The notes under the pieces were generated by a model, which did no database searches, was not told the origin of the DNA, and saw only the letters and a list, made by a program, of their open reading frames with translations. Position numbers and translations under genes: made by a program. 64,000 nt of DNA, taken from NCBI GenBank assembly GCA_015056945.1, contig SVFH01000016.1, positions 1 through 64,000 of the forward strand. Reading direction: 5' to 3'. The DNA is from Lachnospiraceae bacterium. Lineage in GTDB: Bacteria > Bacillota > Clostridia > Lachnospirales > Lachnospiraceae. This document shows positions 1-7,394 of this stretch, piece by piece (position 1 is the stretch's first letter; the number at the start of each line of letters is the position of its first letter).

Positions 1-80
1 TAGATCCTGCAGTCCTGGACTACCTGATGCCCTGGTCAGAAAGTCTTCCGGAAGAATGCAGGAAACCACGCCGCTCATAA
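1..80 (+). CDS. IS66-like transposase, C-terminal fragment (gene starts before window)
   Basis: Frame 3 is open from the window edge and encodes a tail containing LDYLMPWSESLPEECR before a TAA at 78-80. A closing segment of the type LxPWSxxLPEEC resembles the C-terminus of IS66-family transposases as I recall the family. Only about 25 residues are visible, so the identification rests on this motif and on the nearby end-like sequence. The 5' part lies outside the window. Confidence 0.45.
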   Translation, partial: DPAVLDYLMPWSESLPEECRKPRRS

Positions 81-100
81 AAACAGCGGCGTTTATTTTA
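69..100 (+). terminator. Rho-independent terminator after the transposase tail
   Basis: A 7-bp stem CGCCGCT (69-75) pairs with AGCGGCG (85-91) and is followed by TTTATTTT. It overlaps the end of the transposase reading frame. Confidence 0.6.
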
Positions 101-201
101 ACAGTAGGCGAATGGTTTGACGTTTACCAACAATTTAACCATAACCCCGAAAATACCCGCAAAACAGGGCATTTCCGGGCAAAAAGGAGCAAACAATTAC
201 T

Positions 202-249
202 ATGATAAAAGTACTATTCATCTGTCACGGCAGTATTTTCCAGAATTGA
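202..249 (+). pseudogene. Stranded 5' fragment of a low-molecular-weight protein tyrosine phosphatase gene
   Basis: ATG at 202 with an AAGGAG site upstream opens MIKVLFICHGSI and then runs into a stop at 247-249. The first 12 codons match the start of the intact gene at 4965 (MIKILFICHGNI), and most base differences are synonymous or conservative (I/I, V/I, L/L, C/C, S/N). Homology stops inside the codons for the CX5R phosphate loop. This is a broken copy of the 5' end, either displaced by the insertion that now occupies 250-4960 or left by an older event. Confidence 0.6.
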
Positions 250-293
250 AAAAAGCCTGTAAAATGGGCGTTTCCGGTGCAAAGGAGGTGAAG

Positions 294-321
294 TTTACCA
301 CTGGTTTACCACTTTTGCAGG
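294..321 (+). repeat. Left copy of direct repeat bounding the accessory island
   Basis: The last 17 bases (305-321, TTTACCACTTTTGCAGG) recur exactly at 4775-4791. In both places another TTTACCAC lies just before, giving imperfect 28-29-base repeats. They lie either side of the two-gene island and could be attachment-site remnants; no integrase is present. Confidence 0.5.
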
Positions 322-353
322 AAGAAAAAATTAAATAGAGCTCAAACTCATAG

Positions 354-394
354 ATGGCGTTCCGACAAATATTACTGTTGGGATGCCATTTTTA
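354..394 (+). terminator. Terminator-like hairpin upstream of the island's first gene
   Basis: ATGGCGTTCC (354-363) pairs with GGATGCCAT (381-389) with small imperfections and is followed by TTTTTAT. It would insulate the island genes from transcription of the IS side. Bases 81-514 contain no convincing gene beyond the phosphatase fragment, the repeat and this hairpin. Confidence 0.5.
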
Positions 395-514
395 TTGTTG
401 GAGAATGTTATGATATAGGTGTATAATTTAAAAAAGAGTAATTTGTTGTAAAATTAACTAATGTGACGGGCGTAAGTAGACTTATACTTATGGTATATAT
501 GAAAGAGGGCAAAT

Positions 515-3500
515 ATGATAAATACAAACGATTTTCCTAATATTAGTAATAGAGTAGAAAAATTGTGCGCAATTACCAATAATTATAGATTTGAAGATTT
601 GGTGAGGGCTATATTCTGTATTAATATATGTGTAAATAATAGAGCTGTGTTGGAGTCAAGTTTGGCTTTGAATGCTACTTTGTTTGAATATGTTGAGAGA
701 GATAATAAAGGCATTCGCTCTTATGAAGAATTTTGTGATTTTTTCAAAGAAATTGAAGTGATTTTACAAGCAACCAACATGGATGATTATGTTGTGGAAG
801 ATTTCGGAGATGCTAAATTAGTAGTTGATGGGAAACCATATGACATAATTATTGGAAATGGTTATAATCAAGTGTTTGCTTGTGTGCATTTTTTGCAAGT
901 CTTAGCACAAATGCTCGGAAAAGAGTCAGAATTAAAAAGCGTATTAGAATATCACTCGGGAATAATCAATTATTTTAAAAAGAGTAATTTAAATGATAAC
1001 GGTGGTGAAGTAAGATTTGTTGTTCCTTCAAAGGAATTATTTGAATGTACAAGAAAGTTTTTCGAAACAGATTATCGAAAATATGATATTTTCGGATTAC
1101 TAAATATTTATGAAGAGGATGTTGACATAATAGAAAGGAAACATTTTGTTGAATATGAAGACAATATATATCCGCTTATGAATACGTCAATGCTTGTTGA
1201 TTTATTTGGTATATGGTATGGAAAGTTGAATGAGCAGGAAAGGAGTGAGCTTGCAGATAATGGAATTATAAAACTGGTATGGGATATCTATAAACTTGAA
1301 CAGGGTGAGAGGACTTCTATTTTGTGTCCAGTACAGATTTTTGAGAATCGGAGGCCTATAGAGAATAGCCAAACGTTAGTATTTATGGCAACGTGTAAAA
1401 AAGGTGCGATTATTGCAATAAATGAGGATAGTTATAAAAACGTCCAGGATTATATTGAACAAATTGAACTTTTACATAGTGAAAATCGATTAGAAATTGC
1501 AGAAGTAGTAAGTAGAAATAATGATAGAAATTTACGCGGAATTACAATTTTAAAAGAATGCCCAATAAAATACATTATTTATAATAGCTTCGTTAATATT
1601 CGGGAGCATCATGTAGTATTTGGCACAGCAGAGGATAAATTATTTCGCTGTAGTGCATTGGATATGATTTACTATTTGTGTTTTACGGAAAATATTGAGG
1701 AACTGTATGATTATTTAGCATATGAAAATGACAATGAATATGAACAATTGTTTGGTTTTGGAGGAGATGCGACAAGATTTTTATCATGGAAAATGCAGCA
1801 GCATATGTTTGCAAAAGGAGCAATAAAGTTCGGTATGATTGATGTGGGATATGATACAGAAAATCAGTATGTTGTTGACTATTATCGAGAAAAACTTACA
1901 ATGTTCCCGTTTGATTTACGAGATTACATTTTCGACAATCCATTTTCTTGGAATATAAAAGAAGCAAATAATGGATTTTATGAATATGTTTATAAGGGGG
2001 GAGCTGGATTTGGAGGAAATTACAAACGGTATAATAATGGTTGTTACTTATTCTTTGCACATAACCTTGAGTTTTTTATTAAGACAAGTACTATAAATAA
2101 ATATAAAGATATTATTCATTTTGTGGATGAGTTAAATGAACGAATTATTCTTGTGTGCGAAAGTGTATTTGAGAACGCTAAAGAGCTCGAAAATGTTGGA
2201 ATACAAATTATGTTCATGCCACAGGAATATGCAGAAACTGTTGGATTGGACATAAATGATGACAGCAGGATGTATGTTTATAGTGATATGAACTATATAA
2301 ACAAAAAAATATGTATTAGGTATGCAGTTGATGCAGAAAGGTTGTATAAAGATATTGAAAATGCTGCTGATAGAAGCGTTGAAGTTAGATACATGGAGGA
2401 ATTGTTAAGTGCATTAAAACTACGATTTGAAAAAACATATTCTCAAATCGTAGATAAGTTGAGAGCGGTGAAGGAAAATCTTAAAGAGGTTGATGCAGTA
2501 GCCATTGAAATAGACTATAAGTGGGATAATGAAAAGTATCCTACGTATAATGTCGAGGAGAAAGCGTATCTGGATGTTAGAAAAAACATTGCTTGTATTT
2601 GTTATGAAGCAGGAATTGAACCGGGCGAGTATTTTGGAACGGAAGCAAATAGGGTAATTCGAAACATTCAGAGAGCTTTAATCGAAGACTTTGAAAAACA
2701 AGTGTTAGAATATGATTGGAAAGATTTGCATTGTAGAGTTTTAGATATATATTCGACTACAATTCATGAGATTTTAGTACACCGTCAGCGATATAGTGCT
2801 TTTACAAATGTGAGTGAATCAACACAATTAGAAGTTCAACAGAGAATTATTAAATTACGTGAGGAAGCAAAGCATCACTCGCGTTCTTTGCGCTACTTGT
2901 TGGAGACAAATCAATTTTTGAATAGGAGTGCGGGTAAGAAAATAAGTAGTGAACAATTGCAATATTTACTTGCTTATGCAAATTGGTTGGTGGTTTTGAG
3001 TGATAATGCTGATATGTGCCATTTTACTGAGGAGGAGTCTCATATTGAAGTATCATTCGAATATGTGGTAGATGTTGTGGAAAATGAAGGGAGAGCAGAT
3101 GATTTCTCTGGAATTGAAAAGAGAGTTTATAATGATCCTGGTTACAATGTGCGAGATGAGAAAATTGACCTTGAATTCATAGACAGGGCAAAAACTGCAT
3201 TTAAGAAGGATATGGGGATTGATTTATTGGACCTGTATGATTTTATGACATATTTACAAATAAGTTTTAATGAAGAGAATGCAGAGAAAAAGGGTGCGAA
3301 TGTTTATAAGATATTAAAGAAAGAATTGCTTGAGGCATATGTAAAAGAACGAAGAGATGAGATTACAATTATGGAAGTTGGAAAATTGTTGAGGTGTTTA
3401 GTAATGATACCAGAACAATTAAAGACTTGTAGAGGAAAAACAGATTTCTACTTGCCTATAGGAGAGGTGAAGAATAGAAAAGTTAAGTTCGAAGTCATGC

Positions 3501-4111
3501 CAATTGTTGAAATTGATGAATGGGTTATTTTTTCGCCGATTACGATAAGAGATATTCACGACAGATGGTTTCATGGATTGTTTGATTTTATGTTGCCGTA
3601 TGAGGTTGAACTTGAAGAATTAAAGAATGTAATAGTTGATTGGAAGGCGTGTTACGAGAAAAAGATAGTTGAAGATATTGAAAAAGTATTTAACCAACAT
3701 GAGTATGCCGTAGTGAGGAAAAATTTTGAAATAAGTAAACTTAATAAGCTAAAGTATCCTATAGGGCTTGGAGACTATGATGTTTTTGCAGTGGATTGTG
3801 TGCATAAGAAAATATGGCTCATTGAATGCAAATTTTTAGAGAAGGTATCCTCGTTTTATGAAATGTATCGTCAACAAAACAGATTTTTTAATGAACATAA
3901 AGAGGATGAAAAGTTTCAGAGGAGAATTGATTTTGTAAATCAGAATGTACACTCCATTTTGTTAGATTTTGAAATCACAGATACGGAAGAATATGAAGTT
4001 ATACCGTATATGTGTATGAATAAAGTGCTTGTTTCCAGATATAAGAAGATTCGATTTCCAATAGTTAGTTTTAACGAGTTGCGTAAATTGATTAGGCTGG
4101 ACTGGGAATAG
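515..4111 (+). CDS. Large uncharacterised protein with C-terminal PD-(D/E)XK nuclease signature
   Basis: This is a 1198-residue protein I do not recognise as a named family. The first 1000 residues show no Walker A motif, membrane segment or signal peptide. Near the C-terminus GLGDYDVFAVD (D1087/D1089) is followed 15-17 residues later by LIECKF (E1104, K1106), the spacing and hydrophobic-strand context of a PD-(D/E)XK nuclease core. A further helix with YRQQNRFF follows, as is common in this fold. AGAGGG precedes the ATG at a normal distance. The gene is much more AT-rich than the phosphatase and isomerase genes downstream. Next to a small partner gene and between direct repeats, it is best read as a candidate defence effector; nuclease activity is inferred from the motif. 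Confidence 0.6.
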   Translation: MINTNDFPNISNRVEKLCAITNNYRFEDLVRAIFCINICVNNRAVLESSLALNATLFEYVERDNKGIRSYEEFCDFFKEIEVILQATNMDDYVVEDFGDAKLVVDGKPYDIIIGNGYNQVFACVHFLQVLAQMLGKESELKSVLEYHSGIINYFKKSNLNDNGGEVRFVVPSKELFECTRKFFETDYRKYDIFGLLNIYEEDVDIIERKHFVEYEDNIYPLMNTSMLVDLFGIWYGKLNEQERSELADNGIIKLVWDIYKLEQGERTSILCPVQIFENRRPIENSQTLVFMATCKKGAIIAINEDSYKNVQDYIEQIELLHSENRLEIAEVVSRNNDRNLRGITILKECPIKYIIYNSFVNIREHHVVFGTAEDKLFRCSALDMIYYLCFTENIEELYDYLAYENDNEYEQLFGFGGDATRFLSWKMQQHMFAKGAIKFGMIDVGYDTENQYVVDYYREKLTMFPFDLRDYIFDNPFSWNIKEANNGFYEYVYKGGAGFGGNYKRYNNGCYLFFAHNLEFFIKTSTINKYKDIIHFVDELNERIILVCESVFENAKELENVGIQIMFMPQEYAETVGLDINDDSRMYVYSDMNYINKKICIRYAVDAERLYKDIENAADRSVEVRYMEELLSALKLRFEKTYSQIVDKLRAVKENLKEVDAVAIEIDYKWDNEKYPTYNVEEKAYLDVRKNIACICYEAGIEPGEYFGTEANRVIRNIQRALIEDFEKQVLEYDWKDLHCRVLDIYSTTIHEILVHRQRYSAFTNVSESTQLEVQQRIIKLREEAKHHSRSLRYLLETNQFLNRSAGKKISSEQLQYLLAYANWLVVLSDNADMCHFTEEESHIEVSFEYVVDVVENEGRADDFSGIEKRVYNDPGYNVRDEKIDLEFIDRAKTAFKKDMGIDLLDLYDFMTYLQISFNEENAEKKGANVYKILKKELLEAYVKERRDEITIMEVGKLLRCLVMIPEQLKTCRGKTDFYLPIGEVKNRKVKFEVMPIVEIDEWVIFSPITIRDIHDRWFHGLFDFMLPYEVELEELKNVIVDWKACYEKKIVEDIEKVFNQHEYAVVRKNFEISKLNKLKYPIGLGDYDVFAVDCVHKKIWLIECKFLEKVSSFYEMYRQQNRFFNEHKEDEKFQRRIDFVNQNVHSILLDFEITDTEEYEVIPYMCMNKVLVSRYKKIRFPIVSFNELRKLIRLDWE

Positions 4112-4146
4112 GCTAATTTAGTAGGAGGAGTATAGTACTAAGTAAT

Positions 4147-4632
4147 ATGATTTTTAGAGGTAAACGATTTCATAAGATTTCTTTGAAAAAGAAGAGTAGA
4201 AAGTTAAGTGAGTTTAGCCCACAGTTATACTCACCGCGTGAAAAATTGCAAAATTGTATTTGGATATTCAAATTAGGAGATGCAGATGACCATCCTGCTA
4301 TACCACATGCACATGCACAAGAAGTAGGATATAGATTGAATGCATGGACAGGCGAAATATATCCAGCGGGAAATGAAAGAGAAAAAATGTTGGGAAAACT
4401 TACGGCTAAGGAACTTCAAAGACTACATAAGGATACCGGTTTTTTGAAATTTGCAATGAAGCAAATCGAATGGTATAGAGCTGAGTTTCCATATATAAGC
4501 TTTTTTGTTCCTGACTGGTTTGAATTGAAATATATGAAAGCGTGTAGGGGCAAGATGGAGAAAGAAAATAACATAAATGAGTATATATTTATTGCGAAAG
4601 CTAATATTCAAAACGAAATTAGTAATAAATAA
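4147..4632 (+). CDS. Small uncharacterised partner protein of the PD-(D/E)XK gene
   Basis: 161 residues, starting 35 bases after the large gene and so probably cotranscribed. The N-terminus is strongly basic (FRGKRFHKISLKKKSRK). The middle has a histidine-rich stretch DDHPAIPHAHA followed by YRLNAWTGEIYPAG, which looks like a small conserved domain, and then an amphipathic helical part. The AGGAGG at 4123-4128 lies about 18 bases before the ATG, an unusually long gap, so the start could be wrong. I cannot assign a function. It may be an immunity, specificity or toxin-control partner of the upstream protein. Confidence 0.5.
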   Translation: MIFRGKRFHKISLKKKSRKLSEFSPQLYSPREKLQNCIWIFKLGDADDHPAIPHAHAQEVGYRLNAWTGEIYPAGNEREKMLGKLTAKELQRLHKDTGFLKFAMKQIEWYRAEFPYISFFVPDWFELKYMKACRGKMEKENNINEYIFIAKANIQNEISNK

Positions 4633-4762
4633 TATTCTAAAAAAGTATATTTCTTATTGTTTGAAAAATATATTTTTAATGTTCATGGAAAAAGCTAGTT
4701 AATAATATTTTCACAAAGTAGAGGAATTTAAGAGAAAATTCCCCAGTGGTACGCCTCTCAAC

Positions 4763-4791
4763 TTTACCACTTTTTTTACCACTTTTGCAGG
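4763..4791 (+). repeat. Right copy of direct repeat bounding the accessory island
   Basis: TTTACCAC, a run of T, then a 17-base block identical to 305-321. It lies about 130 bases after the island's last gene and 170 bases before the phosphatase gene. Confidence 0.5.
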
Positions 4792-4800
4792 GGATAATAT

Positions 4801-4833
4801 GCCACGATATGCCAGCATATGCCAAGATATGCC
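4801..4833 (+). repeat. Three phased copies of a 10-bp unit (GATATGCCA)
   Basis: GATATGCCA-like units begin at 4806, 4816 and 4826, exactly 10 bp apart, so they lie on one face of the helix. A second cluster sits at 4907-4942. They may bind a protein controlling the phosphatase gene or acting in recombination. Confidence 0.5.
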
Positions 4834-4885
4834 ATTTTACCCCTATTTGGTGTCTGCCGTCCGGGTAGACTAACATCTTGAAAAA

Positions 4886-4903
4886 AGCCCGTATTTTCGG
4901 GCT
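4886..4903 (+). terminator. Small hairpin between the two repeat clusters
   Basis: AGCCCG (4886-4891) pairs with CGGGCT (4898-4903). No clean T-run follows, so it may be a weak terminator or a structural element. Confidence 0.3.
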
Positions 4904-4906
4904 CTT

Positions 4907-4942
4907 GCCACGATATGCCAAGATATGCTAAGATATGCCAAG
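4907..4942 (+). repeat. Second phased cluster of the GATATGCCA unit next to the phosphatase start
   Basis: GATATGCCA, GATATGCTA and GATATGCCA begin at 4912, 4922 and 4932, again 10 bp apart. The cluster ends about 23 bases before the phosphatase ATG, where a bound protein could affect its expression. The 332-base gap 4633-4964 holds no gene, only the direct repeat, these clusters and the hairpin. Confidence 0.5.
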
Positions 4943-4964
4943 AAACGAAAGGAAATTTGAAATT

Positions 4965-5429
4965 ATGATTAAAATATTATTCATCTGCCACGGCAACATC
5001 TGCCGTTCCCCCATGGCAGAATTCGTATTCAAAGACATGTTAGAAAAAGAAAATCTCGCGGACTACTTCCACGTGGAATCCGCAGCAACCAGCACGGAAG
5101 AACTCGGTAATCCCGTGCATTACGGTACCGCCCGCATTCTCGACCGTCTGGGCATCGATTATTCGCGCAAGCGTGCCCGTCAGATGAACAGAAAAGACTA
5201 TCAGGAATATGATTACTTAATCGGAATGGACCACTGGAATATGCGTAACATGAACCGTTTCGCGGATGGGGATCCGGACGGGAAATTGTTCATGCTGTTA
5301 TCTTTTACGGACAGGCCGGGTGAGGTGGCGGATCCGTGGTATACGGGCAATTTTGAAGAGACCTACCGTGATGTTGTGGAGGGGTGTGAGGGCTTTCTGC
5401 GATTTTTACGTGAAGAAGGCAAAATATAG
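4965..5429 (+). CDS. Low-molecular-weight protein tyrosine phosphatase
   Basis: 154 residues. The N-terminal phosphate-binding loop is C8-H-G-N-I-C-R14-S, the CX5R(S/T) signature of the family, and VADPWYTGNF carries the general-acid aspartate D123 in the conserved DP context. It should remove phosphate from protein tyrosine residues in the cytoplasm. I prefer ATG 4965 (MIKILFICHGN) over the in-frame ATG at 4935, because family members begin just before the loop and AAAGGA lies about 11 bases upstream. The displaced 5' fragment at 202 supports the same start. It stands alone at the right edge of the accessory island. Confidence 0.9.
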   Translation: MIKILFICHGNICRSPMAEFVFKDMLEKENLADYFHVESAATSTEELGNPVHYGTARILDRLGIDYSRKRARQMNRKDYQEYDYLIGMDHWNMRNMNRFADGDPDGKLFMLLSFTDRPGEVADPWYTGNFEETYRDVVEGCEGFLRFLREEGKI

Positions 5430-5515
5430 GCAAACTATCGCAAAAATTGACTTTCCACAGGACGGAATTGACGTTACACTTTGAAGTAGTATAAGTTTGA
5501 AACGGAGGTAATGAC

Positions 5516-6334
5516 ATGAGACTAGGGATTTCTTCGTCATTAACACATTCGAATCCGGCAGAATGGGCTGCGAAGCAGACCGCGCTCGGATGTCGGAGCA
5601 TTGTGTTTCCGGTGAATTCCGATGCGCCACAAGCTTTGATTGCAGAATATGAGAAATACGCACACGAGAATGACCTTTTGATTGCCGAAGTCGGAATCTG
5701 GCGCAATGCGTTGGCGCAGGATGAGACGGAGCGTAAGGCGAACATGGAATACAGCATCAATCAGTTAAAACTTGCGGATCGTCTGAAAGCAAGGTGTTGC
5801 GTGAACGTGGCCGGTGCGTTCGGTCCTGTCTGGGAAGCCGGATACAGAGAGAACTTCTCGCAGAAGGCATGGGATGCAACCGTCCGCATGATTCAGGAGA
5901 TCATAGACGAGGTGAAACCGCAGCATACATATTTTACCATTGAGCCGATGCCGTGGATGTTCCCGACCGGACCGGATGAGTATCTGAAGCTGTTAGAGGC
6001 GGTGCAAAGAGACCGCTTCGCTGTTCACATGGACCTTGTGAACATGACGACTTCGCCGCGCAGGTATTTTTTCATGGATGAGTTTATCGATGAGTGTTTT
6101 GATAAGCTTGGCGAATACATTAGAAGCTGTCATATCAAGGACATTCACCTTCGTCCCGAATACACCTTCCAGCTTCAGGAGTGCATGCTTGGCAAAGGCG
6201 AGTTGCCGGCAGAACATTATCTGGCACGCATTAAGGCCCTGGACCCGGATATGCCTGTCATCCTGGAGCATTTGCATTCCGACGAAGAGTACCGGGAAGG
6301 CTTTGCCTATTTGCAGCAATTGATTCATAAATAA
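5516..6334 (+). CDS. Sugar phosphate isomerase/epimerase family protein (TIM barrel)
   Basis: 272 residues with the alternating strand/helix pattern of the xylose isomerase-like TIM barrel (AP_endonuc_2 superfamily). Likely metal ligands are the Glu in FTIEPMPW, the Asp in VHMDLVN, the His in SCHIKDIH and the Glu in VILEHLH, the usual order in this superfamily. AACGGAGG precedes the ATG at the right distance. The substrate cannot be told from sequence. It is followed on the same strand by an FMN-dependent oxidoreductase 64 bases later, so the two may act on related hydroxy-acid or sugar substrates. Confidence 0.8.
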   Translation: MRLGISSSLTHSNPAEWAAKQTALGCRSIVFPVNSDAPQALIAEYEKYAHENDLLIAEVGIWRNALAQDETERKANMEYSINQLKLADRLKARCCVNVAGAFGPVWEAGYRENFSQKAWDATVRMIQEIIDEVKPQHTYFTIEPMPWMFPTGPDEYLKLLEAVQRDRFAVHMDLVNMTTSPRRYFFMDEFIDECFDKLGEYIRSCHIKDIHLRPEYTFQLQECMLGKGELPAEHYLARIKALDPDMPVILEHLHSDEEYREGFAYLQQLIHK

Positions 6335-6398
6335 GGTTGGAGAGTTATGTAAACTACAACCGCGTCGTTATTTTACGCAATGAAGGAGACTGACTAAT

Positions 6399-7310
6399 AT
6401 GAACCGAATATCTGATGCGAATTATTATACGGAGCAGTACATGGATTCCATCCTGATTCAGCAACGACTGATTGACTCGGTAGTACCTGTGACAGAGACG
6501 GAATTCTTCGGCAGGAAGTACACCACCCCGATTCTGATGCCGGCTTTTTCGCATATCAAGAATTTAAAAGGCCGTGAATTAACAGGATTGGAAGAGTATT
6601 CCGTCGCAGCCAAAGAATGCAACATGTTGAACTTCTGCGGCATGATGGAAAACGAGCAGTTTGATAGTATTATGTCAACCGGTGCGGATACGGTGCGTAT
6701 CGTGAAACCCTACGCAGACCGTGAGAAGAGTAAAGACCAGCTTCGCTATGCAGCGTCACACGGAGCCGTAGCAGTCGGTATGGATATTGACCATATGTTT
6801 GGAAACGGCGGTCACGACATCTGCATGGGAGAGGAGATGACCACTTACACCGTGGAACAGCTGAAGGAACTGAAAGCATTAAGTGACCTTCCTTTTGTGG
6901 TCAAAGGCGTGCTCAGTGTAGAAGATGCCCTGAAAGCTGCAGAAGCCGGCGCAGACGCAATCATCGTAAGTCACCATCACGGAAGACTTCCCTATGCAAT
7001 TCCGCCCATGCTGATTCTGCCTGAGATCAAAAAAGCATTGAAAGATACAAGAATCCACATTTTCCTGGACTGTTGCATCGCAAGCGGTGCTGATATCTAC
7101 AAAGCACTTGCACTTGGTGCAGATGGTGTAGCCATCGGCCGTGTGATGATGAAACCTTTGGAAGAAGAAGGCGTGGAAGGTGTGAAAGCATTAATCAGGC
7201 GTTTGAATGACGAGCTTATTTTCTGCATGGCATCTACGGGATTTGCCGATGCGGCATCCATTGATTCCTCCTGTTTGTGGATTAAGGAGCAGTATCGTCG
7301 AATGGAATAA
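6399..7310 (+). CDS. FMN-dependent alpha-hydroxy-acid dehydrogenase family protein
   Basis: 303 residues. The C-terminal half has the FMN-barrel signatures VVKGVLSVEDALKAAEAGAD (binding Lys), IIVSHHHGR (position of the catalytic His and Arg; usual form SNHGGR) and ALGADGVAIGR (phosphate binding). It should oxidise a 2-hydroxy acid such as lactate or an analogue. It is shorter than classic lactate oxidases (about 360-380), and the second residue of the SNHGGR motif is changed to His, so the substrate is uncertain. AAGGAG precedes the start. It is probably cotranscribed with the isomerase upstream. Confidence 0.75.
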   Translation: MNRISDANYYTEQYMDSILIQQRLIDSVVPVTETEFFGRKYTTPILMPAFSHIKNLKGRELTGLEEYSVAAKECNMLNFCGMMENEQFDSIMSTGADTVRIVKPYADREKSKDQLRYAASHGAVAVGMDIDHMFGNGGHDICMGEEMTTYTVEQLKELKALSDLPFVVKGVLSVEDALKAAEAGADAIIVSHHHGRLPYAIPPMLILPEIKKALKDTRIHIFLDCCIASGADIYKALALGADGVAIGRVMMKPLEEEGVEGVKALIRRLNDELIFCMASTGFADAASIDSSCLWIKEQYRRME

Positions 7311-7323
7311 GAATTATGTAAAC

Positions 7324-7394
7324 CTCCTTGCCGGAGCGAATATCCTATTTGCTTGCGCATATAAGATACTCACGCCGACAGGGAGCTTTTTTTA
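7324..7394 (+). terminator. Terminator-like stem with long loop after the FMN enzyme gene
   Basis: CTCCTTGCCGG (7324-7334) can pair with CCGACAGGGAG (7375-7385), with one mismatch and one GU pair, followed by CTTTTTTT. The loop is about 40 bases, so this is a moderate call. Confidence 0.4.

Larger units (their letters stand above)
1..127 (+). mobile_element. Right end of an IS66-like insertion sequence (partial)
   Basis: The transposase tail is followed about 45 bases later by sequence ending GACGTTTAC at 119-127. Read on the other strand this begins GTAAACGTC, similar to the GTAA-type terminal inverted repeats of IS66 elements. The left end and target duplication lie outside the window, so the boundary is an inference. 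Confidence 0.35.

Noticed and set aside
117-338. 73-residue ORF starting at 117
   Set aside because: It begins inside the likely IS end, has no ribosome site, reads through the displaced phosphatase fragment in another frame and looks like no protein.
4676-4921. 81-residue minus-strand ORF between the island and the phosphatase
   Set aside because: Its sequence is made of the phased GATATGCCA repeats and has no ribosome site.
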